Shown here: in pieces, positions 1 to 5,123 of the stretch
Numbering within the stretch: the stretch's first letter is position 1
How the letters are laid out: every line of letters begins with the position of its first letter
DNA from: Thermodesulfobacteriota bacterium
GTDB lineage: Bacteria; Desulfobacterota; DSM-4660; Desulfatiglandales; HGW-15
Direction: 5' to 3'
NCBI GenBank assembly: GCA_025454125.1
Contig: JALOPA010000145.1
Coordinates: 1-7,312 of the forward strand
DNA: 7,312 nt
The notes under the pieces: generated by a model
Seen by the model: the letters and a program-made list of their open reading frames with translations, nothing else
Database searches by the model: none
Told to the model about the DNA's origin: nothing
Made by a program: the position numbers and the translations under genes

Positions 1-1
1 C

Positions 2-415
2 TACAAGGTGAACCCTATGGGAGGATGCCTCCCCATGGTCATCCAAATCCCGGTTTTCTTTGCCCTCTTCAGGATCCTGGGCAACTCGATCGAACTGAGG
101 CACGCTCCCTTTTTCCTGTGGATCAATGATCTTTCCGCGCCCGACCGGCTGTTCCATTTTCCCTTTACGATCCCCCTCATGACCCCGCCTTCCGGGATCC
201 CGGTGCTCACCCTGCTCATGGGGGCCTCCATGTTCATTCAGCAGAAGATGACCCCCACCCCCGGTGATCCGACTCAGGCCAAGATCATGCTTCTCATGCC
301 CGTGATCTTTACGTTCATGTTCATCAACTTCCCCTCTGGCCTTGTACTCTACTGGCTGGTCAACAACGTCCTGTCCATTGGCCAGCAATACCGCATTATC
401 AAGCGAGCCGCCTAG
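2..415 (+). CDS. yidC: Membrane protein insertase YidC, C-terminal part (5' end outside window)
   Basis: This is the last 137 residues of YidC/Oxa1/Alb3, the inner-membrane insertase that works alone or with SecYEG to insert and fold membrane proteins. The reading frame is open from base 2 to a TAG stop, so the gene begins upstream of the window. The fragment opens with the family signature [20 protein letters not shown], a transmembrane segment. It continues through the '[19 protein letters not shown]' segment and ends in the hairpin pair around [23 protein letters not shown] followed by [12 protein letters not shown]. These match the conserved C-terminal 60KD_IMP domain. The protein stops soon after the last helix with a short basic tail (IIKRAA). 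jag follows 16 nt downstream, the usual yidC-jag arrangement, so the two are probably cotranscribed. Whether the large periplasmic domain of Gram-negative YidC is present cannot be seen here. Confidence 0.95.
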   Translation, partial: YKVNPMGGCLPMVIQIPVFFALFRILGNSIELRHAPFFLWINDLSAPDRLFHFPFTIPLMTPPSGIPVLTLLMGASMFIQQKMTPTPGDPTQAKIMLLMPVIFTFMFINFPSGLVLYWLVNNVLSIGQQYRIIKRAA

Positions 416-420
416 CAACT

Positions 421-425
421 GGAGG
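421..425 (+). promoter_or_regulatory. Shine-Dalgarno site setting the jag start
   Basis: GGAGG lies 6 nt before the ATG at 432 and just after the yidC stop. The reading frame is open further upstream, to a possible start inside yidC at 342. This strong site, together with the match of the downstream residues to the Jag N-terminal domain, fixes the start at 432. Confidence 0.8.
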
Positions 426-431
426 ACTGTC

Positions 432-1169
432 ATGGAAACTTATGAATTCGAAGGAAAAACCACTGAAGAGGCCATTGAAAAGGCCGCACGTGAACTCGAC
501 CTTCCTGTGGAAGATCTCAATATCGATGTCATTGAGCCCGGATCGGCGGGCATCTTCGGCCTGGTAGGAGGCCGCAAGGCCAAGATCAAGGTCACCCTGA
601 AAACAGAGGCCGAACTGGAAGAAGAGGAAGAGGAGCAGGAAAAGGAAGAGCCGCAAGAGGAAGACGATGGAGGAGAACTCAGGGCCGAACCCCAAGACGC
701 GGATGTGGCCTTCGCGAAACGGACTCTGGAAGAGATCCTTGCCCTCATTCCGGTGGAAGCGACCCTCGCGGCCACTCGCGGGGAACGGCGGATCCACTTG
801 AAAATCCAGGGCGACCGTTCCGGCCTCCTCATCGGTCGAAAAGGCAAGACCCTTGACGCTCTGCAGTTTCTCGTCAACAAGATCGTGACCAAGGCCCTGG
901 ACAAGAAGATCGACGTGGTCATCGACTCCGAGAACTACCGCCGGAGGCGGGAAGACTCCCTGACCCAGATGGCCCTGAAAATGGGCGACAAGGCAAAACG
1001 GATCAAGAAGCCGGTCACCACGAACCCCATGAATCCTCACGACCGCCGACTCGTTCACCTCGCTCTGAAGAACGACGAGCACCTGGAGACAAGAAGCCGG
1101 GGCGAGGGGCTGATGAAGCGGGTCGTGATCATCCCCAAGGGCAAAGGACAGCCGGCCGACAGGGACTGA
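432..1169 (+). CDS. jag: Jag / KhpB-type RNA-binding protein (Jag_N, KH and R3H domains)
   Basis: This 245-residue protein belongs to the Jag (SpoIIIJ-associated, also KhpB/EloR) family of cytoplasmic single-stranded nucleic-acid-binding proteins. In Gram-positive bacteria they partner with KhpA and influence cell elongation and division; the role in Gram-negatives is less clear. Residues 1-54 form the Jag_N domain (YEFEGKTTEEAIEKAA, then GSAGIFGLVGGRKAKIKV). Residues 61-80 are a very acidic low-complexity linker, mostly Glu. A KH domain follows at about 95-165, with the nucleic-acid-binding GxxG loop as GRKG at 135-138. An R3H domain occupies about 170-236, with the signature Arg205 and His209 in DRRLVH. 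The start is set by the GGAGG at 421-425. The gene sits between yidC and mnmE as in many bacterial genomes. Family assignment is secure; the biological role here is inferred only from family. Confidence 0.94.
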   Translation: METYEFEGKTTEEAIEKAARELDLPVEDLNIDVIEPGSAGIFGLVGGRKAKIKVTLKTEAELEEEEEEQEKEEPQEEDDGGELRAEPQDADVAFAKRTLEEILALIPVEATLAATRGERRIHLKIQGDRSGLLIGRKGKTLDALQFLVNKIVTKALDKKIDVVIDSENYRRRREDSLTQMALKMGDKAKRIKKPVTTNPMNPHDRRLVHLALKNDEHLETRSRGEGLMKRVVIIPKGKGQPADRD

Positions 1170-1192
1170 GATCGGAACCCCGGATTTTTCTT

Positions 1193-1227
1193 GTACCGTG
1201 CACCGTGTACCCTGTCCCGTGTACGGG
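1193..1227 (+). repeat. Tandem heptamer array, GTACCGT-like, five units
   Basis: Five consecutive 7-nt units lie between jag and mnmE: GTACCGT (1193), GCACCGT (1200), GTACCCT (1207), GTCCCGT (1214) and GTACGGG (1221). Read on the other strand the unit is close to GTACACG. The array ends 7 nt before the mnmE ATG and occupies the place where a Shine-Dalgarno site would normally be. It contains an in-frame GTG at 1205 that could be mistaken for an earlier mnmE start. An 11-nt piece, 1200-1210, recurs exactly in inverted orientation at 4963-4973. Confidence 0.8.
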
Positions 1228-1234
1228 TTTATCT

Positions 1235-2626
1235 ATGTTCCTCAATGCGTCCGACAAAGACACCATCGCTGCTGTAGCCACCCCTGCGGGCCAGGCCGGG
1301 ATCGGCATCGTCCGTTTGAGCGGCCCGGACTCCCGCGCCATTGCCGACAGAATTTTCAAACCCAAGAAACCGGTGGACTCCTACCAGAGCCGCCGGCTCT
1401 ATCTGGGACAATTGACGGACCCTGCCTCAGGCGTAGCCTTAGACGAGGTTCTCTTGTCCTACATGGCGGCCCCTCACACCTACACCCGCGAGGACGTGGT
1501 GGAGATCAACTCTCACAGCGGGCCCCTGCTCCTGGAGCAAATTCTGAAACTGGTTCTCCGGGAGGGGGCCCGCCTCGCTAAGCCCGGGGAGTTCACCTTC
1601 CGCGCCTTCATGAACGGCCGAATGGACCTCACCCAGGCCGAAGCGATCCTCGATCTCATCCATGCCCAATCGGAAAGAGGGCTGCGGCTCGCTTCGGACC
1701 AGATCCACGGCCGGCTTCGCGCGGAGATCGAAACCCTGCAGCAAAAAGCCTTGGACCTCCTCGCCCAGATCGAGGCGGCCATCGACTTTCCAGAAGAGGA
1801 GGTCGGCCTTCTACGCCGTGACGAGACCGCAGGCCGCGTGCAGACCGACTTGCTCGATCCGGTGGCGGACATCCTCTCCAAGTATGGGGAACGGAAGCTG
1901 TGGCTGGAAGGTCTCAAAACCGTCCTTGTCGGCCGCGTCAATGTGGGAAAGTCGAGCCTCCTCAATCGTCTCCTCAACGAAGAGAGAGCCATGGTGACCC
2001 CCATTCCCGGCACCACGAGGGATGTCATCGAATCCACGATTCACCTGGAGGGTCTTCCCCTGAGGGTGATGGACACGGCGGGGTTCCGAAAAGGCCGAGG
2101 CAAGATTGAAAAGATCGGCATTCGTCGATCCGAGCAGAAAATGGAAGAGGCCGATCTCGTCCTGCTCGTCGTCGATCAGAGCCGTCCCCTTCAGCCGGAG
2201 GATTTGGACCTTCTCGCCCGAGTGAGGCAGAAGAAAGCCGTCGTGGTGCTCAACAAAATCGACCTCCCGGCCAGGGGCAAGGAAGACGAGATCGAAAGCG
2301 CGGCCCCAGGGCTCCCCCGAGTCAGAATCTCGGCTCTCACCGGCGACGGCATGGAGGACCTGCGAAAAGCGATCCGGCACGCGATCACCGCCGGGATCGA
2401 CACCACGGATCTGGGCGTCGCCCCGAGCCTCAGACACAAGGAGGCGATGGAGAGAGCGTCCAGTCACTTCCAGAAGTGCGGGGCCAATCTCAGGGAGGGG
2501 CTTCCGTTGGAGATCGTCGCTGCGGATCTTCAGGAGGGCCTGGAGGCCCTGGGCGAAATCGTGGGAGAGACCACCAGCGAAGAGGTCCTGGACCGCATCT
2601 TCAGCCAGTTCTGCATCGGCAAGTGA
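1235..2626 (+). CDS. mnmE: tRNA uridine-5-carboxymethylaminomethyl modification GTPase MnmE (TrmE)
   Basis: This 463-residue protein is a full-length MnmE, the K+-activated GTPase that works with MnmG (GidA) to build cmnm5U/nm5U at the wobble position of certain tRNAs. Residues 1-120 are the tetrahydrofolate-binding N-terminal domain (DTIAAVATPAGQAGIGIVRLSG; YTREDVVEINSHSG; KPGEFTFRAFMNGRMDL). The helical domain surrounds an inserted G domain. G1 is GRVNVGKS at 233-240, with Asn236, the family's K+-coordinating position; the usual Pro two residues after the first Gly is Val. G2 is in PGTTRD at 258-263, G3 is DTAG at 280-283, G4 is NKID at 340-343 and G5 is SAL at 366-368. The protein ends in the family's essential C-terminal motif CIGK (Cys460). 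I chose the ATG at 1235 because MFLNASDKDTIAAVATP fits the family. The upstream GTG at 1205 lies inside a heptamer repeat. No convincing Shine-Dalgarno precedes the ATG. Confidence 0.96.
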   Translation: MFLNASDKDTIAAVATPAGQAGIGIVRLSGPDSRAIADRIFKPKKPVDSYQSRRLYLGQLTDPASGVALDEVLLSYMAAPHTYTREDVVEINSHSGPLLLEQILKLVLREGARLAKPGEFTFRAFMNGRMDLTQAEAILDLIHAQSERGLRLASDQIHGRLRAEIETLQQKALDLLAQIEAAIDFPEEEVGLLRRDETAGRVQTDLLDPVADILSKYGERKLWLEGLKTVLVGRVNVGKSSLLNRLLNEERAMVTPIPGTTRDVIESTIHLEGLPLRVMDTAGFRKGRGKIEKIGIRRSEQKMEEADLVLLVVDQSRPLQPEDLDLLARVRQKKAVVVLNKIDLPARGKEDEIESAAPGLPRVRISALTGDGMEDLRKAIRHAITAGIDTTDLGVAPSLRHKEAMERASSHFQKCGANLREGLPLEIVAADLQEGLEALGEIVGETTSEEVLDRIFSQFCIGK

Positions 2627-2631
2627 ATCAG

Positions 2632-2724
2632 CGTAGAGCATAGAGCGTAGAGCTAAGAGTAAGGATAAGGCTTTTGGTCTTTTCTTGCTCTTCGCTCTTT
2701 GCTCTTTGCTCTTAGCTCTTAGCT
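2632..2724. repeat. Inverted pair of AGAGCNN heptamer arrays between convergent mnmE and thiC
   Basis: The left array, on the + strand, has 7-nt units CGTAGAG (2632), CATAGAG (2639), CGTAGAG (2646) and CTAAGAG (2653), then decays. The right array reads TGCTCTT (2686), CGCTCTT (2693), TGCTCTT (2700), TGCTCTT (2707), AGCTCTT (2714) and a partial AGCT. On the minus strand this is the same AGAGCNN unit. The arrays are therefore inverted relative to each other and can pair as a long imperfect hairpin (for example 2650-2659 with 2709-2718) around a T-rich centre. This suits a bidirectional terminator for mnmE and thiC, although no classical GC stem plus T-run is present. The right array includes the thiC stop codon (TAA at 2721-2719). 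Confidence 0.75.
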
Positions 2725-4002
2725 GGCGAAGTAGTCCTTCACGGTCTTGATGGCGCAGAATTTGCCGCACATGGTGCACACGTCGTCTTCGCCGGGCGGG
2801 TTTTCCGCCCGGAGCCTGCGCGCTTTCTTGGGGTCAATGGCAAGAGCCATCTGCGCTTCCCAATCCAGGTTTTTTCTCGCCACGGACATCTTCCGGTCCC
2901 TCTCGATCGCCAGGGGATGCCCTCTGGCGATGTCCGCCGCATGGGCCGCGATTTTCGTGACCACCACCCCTTCTCTCACGTCTTCCACAGAAGGCAGGCA
3001 CAGGTGCTCCGTGGGAGTCACATAGCACAGAAAATCAGCGCCTGCCTCCCCTGCCACCGCGCCGCCGATGGCGCAGGCCACGTGATCGTGTCCGGCGGCG
3101 ATGTCCGTGACCAGGGGGCCGAGCACGTAAAACGGCGCGTGATGACACAACTGCTTCTGGAGCAGCACATTGGCCTTCACCTGATTGAGGGGCACATGCC
3201 CGGGGCCCTCGATCATCACCTGAACGTCCTGGGCCCACGCCCGTTGGGTCAGATGGCCGAGGGTCATGAGTTCGTGGATCTGAGCGCGATCCGTTGCATC
3301 CGCCAGGCACCCGGGCCTAAGGCCGTCTCCCAGGCTCAGGGTGACGTCATAGGTCTTGGCAATGGCCAGAAGCCGATCAAAGTTCTCGTAGAGAGGGTTT
3401 TCCTTGTTGTGATGAAGCATCCAGGTGGTGAGAAAGGCGCCTCCCCGGCTCACAATGTCCGTCACCCGGCCCTGGCTCTTGAGCATTTCAAGGGCCGCGC
3501 GGGTGAGCCCGCAGTGCACGGTGATGAAATCCACCCCGTCCGCCGCCTGCTCCTCGATCACCTCGAAGAGCCTCTCCACACTGAGGTGAATCAGCCCGCC
3601 CTGGTCGTTGACCGCGTCCACGACCGCCTGGTAGATCGGCACCGTTCCCACAATCACCTTGGACCGCTCGATCACCTTTCTCCGGCACAGGGAGATGTCG
3701 CCCCCGGTGGAAAGATCCATCACACTGTCTGCGCCCGCTTCAATCGCCACGTCCACTTTGGTCAGCTCGTCTTCCAGCACGGCGCGGTCCGCAGAGGTTC
3801 CGATGTTGGCATTGATCTTGATGAACAACCCTTCGCCTACGCCGCAGGGATCGAGCCCCTTGTGGTTCACGTTTGCAGGGATCGCCACCCTTCCTTGGGC
3901 AATCTTATCCCGAAGCCATTCAGGGGCCACGTGCTCTTTCTCGGCGACCCTTTTCATTTCGGGAGTGACGATCCCCGCTCTTGCTTTTGCCAGTTGTGTC
4001 AT
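2719..4002 (-). CDS. thiC: Phosphomethylpyrimidine synthase ThiC (short anaerobe type)
   Basis: This 427-residue protein is ThiC, the radical-SAM enzyme that rearranges aminoimidazole ribotide into 4-amino-5-hydroxymethyl-2-methylpyrimidine phosphate (HMP-P) for thiamine synthesis. Family landmarks include GVGEGLFIKINANIGTS (54-70), MDLSTGGDI (95-103), HCGLTR (163-168), SRGGAF (185-190), SLGDGLRPGC (223-232) and EGPGHVP (265-271). His269 and His333 (PTEHLCLP) match the metal-binding His positions. The C-terminal cluster-binding cysteines are C409, C412 and C416 (CTMCGKFC). It lacks the extra N-terminal region of the roughly 630-residue enterobacterial form. The ATG at 4002 gives the familiar N-terminus MTQLAKARAG. 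A GTG at 4026, overlapping the thiD stop as GTGA, would add eight residues and is a real alternative; neither has an ideal ribosome site. The gene lies directly downstream of thiD, which uses its product. Its stop codon falls within a heptamer repeat. Confidence 0.95.
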   Translation of the reverse strand: MTQLAKARAGIVTPEMKRVAEKEHVAPEWLRDKIAQGRVAIPANVNHKGLDPCGVGEGLFIKINANIGTSADRAVLEDELTKVDVAIEAGADSVMDLSTGGDISLCRRKVIERSKVIVGTVPIYQAVVDAVNDQGGLIHLSVERLFEVIEEQAADGVDFITVHCGLTRAALEMLKSQGRVTDIVSRGGAFLTTWMLHHNKENPLYENFDRLLAIAKTYDVTLSLGDGLRPGCLADATDRAQIHELMTLGHLTQRAWAQDVQVMIEGPGHVPLNQVKANVLLQKQLCHHAPFYVLGPLVTDIAAGHDHVACAIGGAVAGEAGADFLCYVTPTEHLCLPSVEDVREGVVVTKIAAHAADIARGHPLAIERDRKMSVARKNLDWEAQMALAIDPKKARRLRAENPPGEDDVCTMCGKFCAIKTVKDYFAS

Positions 4003-4022
4003 CTCACGTTCACCCTTATCCT

Positions 4023-4817
4023 TCACAGCCTTTTTGTTGGCCTCACGGGCCTCATGGGTGCGACCGCTCCCGTGCCGCGACCCACACGATACCCTCCCCG
4101 GATCGCGCTGCGGACCAGGTCATGGGCCGAGCGCACGGCCTCTTTCAGGTTCTCCCCCAGGGCGAGGAACGTGGCCAAGGCGCTCGAAAAAACACACCCC
4201 GTCCCGTGAGTGGAAGCCGACCCGATCCTCTTTCCGGGGAAAATCGTCACCTCCTGGCCGTCAAAAAAGAGGTCGGAGCTCCCCCGTTTCAGGTGTCCTC
4301 CCTTGATCACCACTTGAGGGCCCATCCGGAAAATCTCCAGGGCCGCTCTTTCCATTTCCCTCAGGGTCCTCACCCGCTTCCCTGTCAGAAGCTCGGCTTC
4401 GTCGAGATTGGGGGTCACCACCGTCGTGAGGGGCAGAAGGCGTTCTCTGAGAACCCGGATCGCACCGGGCTCCAGCAGCAACCTGCCTGTGGATGCCCGG
4501 AGCACCGGGTCAACCACCACCGGCGTGAGACCGTATTCCGCAATCCTCCGGCTGACCGTCTTGACGGCCGCTGCGGTGAATACCATTCCCACTTTCACGG
4601 AATCAGGAGGCCTGTCCTCAACAACGGCCTTGATCTGGCGGGCGATAAAACCCGGCGGAACGGGATGAATGGCCGAAACCCCAAGAGAGTTCTGTGCGGT
4701 CAATGCAGTGACAACCGTAAGAGCATGAGCCCCGAGGCGGGTGATCGTCTTGATGTCTGCCTGGATACCGGCTCCGCCCCCTGAATCAGAACCTGCTATC
4801 GAGAGGACGCACTTCAT
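4023..4817 (-). CDS. thiD: Hydroxymethylpyrimidine/phosphomethylpyrimidine kinase ThiD
   Basis: This 264-residue ribokinase-fold kinase phosphorylates HMP and HMP-P to HMP-PP, the pyrimidine substrate of thiamine phosphate synthase. The N-terminal signature AGSDSGGGAGIQADIKT (8-24) is intact. TALTAQNS (38-45) carries the substrate-contacting Gln44. VKVGM (74-78), VVDPV (101-106) and VVTPNLDEAELLTG (133-146) are typical of the family, as is IKGGH (171-175). The anion-hole and catalytic loop THGTGC (203-208) ends in the catalytic-position Cys208. The length is normal for stand-alone ThiD and no ThiE or ThiN domain is fused. It is the first gene of a thiD-thiC operon, with its TGA abutting thiC. 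The ATG is immediately preceded by AAGGA, unusually close for a Shine-Dalgarno site, but the N-terminus fits the family well. A sigma70-type promoter lies just upstream. Other kinases of the PfkB superfamily are ruled out by the ThiD-specific motifs. Confidence 0.95.
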   Translation of the reverse strand: MKCVLSIAGSDSGGGAGIQADIKTITRLGAHALTVVTALTAQNSLGVSAIHPVPPGFIARQIKAVVEDRPPDSVKVGMVFTAAAVKTVSRRIAEYGLTPVVVDPVLRASTGRLLLEPGAIRVLRERLLPLTTVVTPNLDEAELLTGKRVRTLREMERAALEIFRMGPQVVIKGGHLKRGSSDLFFDGQEVTIFPGKRIGSASTHGTGCVFSSALATFLALGENLKEAVRSAHDLVRSAIRGGYRVGRGTGAVAPMRPVRPTKRL

Positions 4818-4843
4818 TCCTTACCACAATCTTTCATACTAAA

Positions 4844-4872
4844 AAAGTAGCAACCACGTCCGCCAGTGTCAA
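4844..4872 (-). promoter_or_regulatory. Predicted sigma70-type promoter of the thiD-thiC operon
   Basis: On the minus strand, a perfect -35 hexamer TTGACA (4872-4867) is followed by a 17-nt spacer and a -10-like TACTTT (4849-4844). Transcription would begin near 4837, leaving about 20 nt before the thiD ATG at 4817. That is too short for a TPP riboswitch. Prediction is from hexamer match and spacing only. Confidence 0.6.
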
Positions 4873-5015
4873 CACAAATATCCTGGCTTGCCCTGACCCT
4901 TCGACGGCACTCAGGCGCCTTCGAAGCGCCGGCGCAGGCGAGGCTCAGGATCAACCCCGAGCGTACACGGTGCCGTGGTCAGAACCCGTGGAGAGCCGAG
5001 TGGGGAGCCGAGGGG
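4873..5015. repeat. Patchwork of degenerate dispersed repeats between divergent promoters
   Basis: This non-coding stretch separates the thiD and cyclase promoters. It contains a near-palindrome centred on TTCGAA (4914-4930, GGCGC arm against GCGCC arm with one bulged base). Just before it is CCCTTCGACGG, and after it CTCAGGATCAACCCCGAGCG. These resemble fragments of common intergenic palindromic repeats of the CCCTTCGACAGGCTCAGGG kind (from memory). Next comes GTACACGGTGC (4963-4973), an exact inverted copy of 1200-1210 from the array before mnmE. Last are two copies of GAGCCGAG, 12 nt apart (4993 and 5005). Small open frames here have no family resemblance and look like translated repeats. 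Confidence 0.5.
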
Positions 5016-5045
5016 TTGACTTTGCCCCCCTGTTCCAAATATGAT
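5016..5045 (+). promoter_or_regulatory. Predicted sigma70-type promoter of the adenylate cyclase gene
   Basis: TTGACT (5016-5021) and TATGAT (5040-5045), each one mismatch from consensus, are separated by 18 nt. The start would fall near 5052, giving a leader of about 70 nt. A short 5-bp inverted repeat (GGCGC 5049-5053, GCGCC 5067-5071) lies at the beginning of that leader, but its significance is unclear. Confidence 0.6.
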
Positions 5046-5111
5046 CATGGCGCTTAAGCCCGTTTTGCGCCGCCCGACGGTTCTCTGACGGAATTCCCCG
5101 CGAAAAGGGCT

Positions 5112-5117
5112 GGAGAG
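5112..5117 (+). promoter_or_regulatory. Shine-Dalgarno site of the adenylate cyclase gene
   Basis: GGAGAG lies 6 nt before the ATG at 5124. It supports this start, which also places a basic residue cluster directly before the first membrane helix. Confidence 0.65.
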
Positions 5118-5123
5118 CCAGAT

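Noticed and set aside
399..1082. Minus-strand open frame antisense to jag
   Set aside because: The Leu/Phe-rich stretch is the complement of the Glu-rich linker of Jag, and the frame shows no family resemblance.
1170..1192. Possible intrinsic terminator after jag (CCGGATTTTTC)
   Set aside because: There is a short T-run but no stable GC stem directly before it, and mnmE is expected to be in the same transcription direction.
1205..1234. Earlier GTG start for mnmE adding ten residues
   Set aside because: The added codons are translated heptamer repeat (MYPVPCTGLS), and MnmE proteins normally begin just before the DTIAA motif.
2632..2724. Possible small CRISPR array
   Set aside because: The units are contiguous 7-mers without spacers, so this is a tandem heptamer repeat.
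1811..2779. Minus-strand open frame of 322 codons crossing the mnmE-thiC junction
   Set aside because: It overlaps mnmE in antisense. Its N-terminal part is translated heptamer repeat (RAKSKEQRAKS), a common misannotation artefact.
2917..4209. Long + strand open frame (430 codons) antisense to thiC and part of thiD
   Set aside because: It mirrors codon bias of the GC-rich minus-strand genes, is rich in His/Arg/Pro/Gly, resembles no family and has no ribosome site. The opposite strand carries an unmistakable ThiC.
4866..5057. Small + strand open frame of 63 codons in the divergent intergenic region
   Set aside because: It is made of repeat-derived sequence (LRINPERT-type peptide), runs across both predicted promoters and has no convincing ribosome site.
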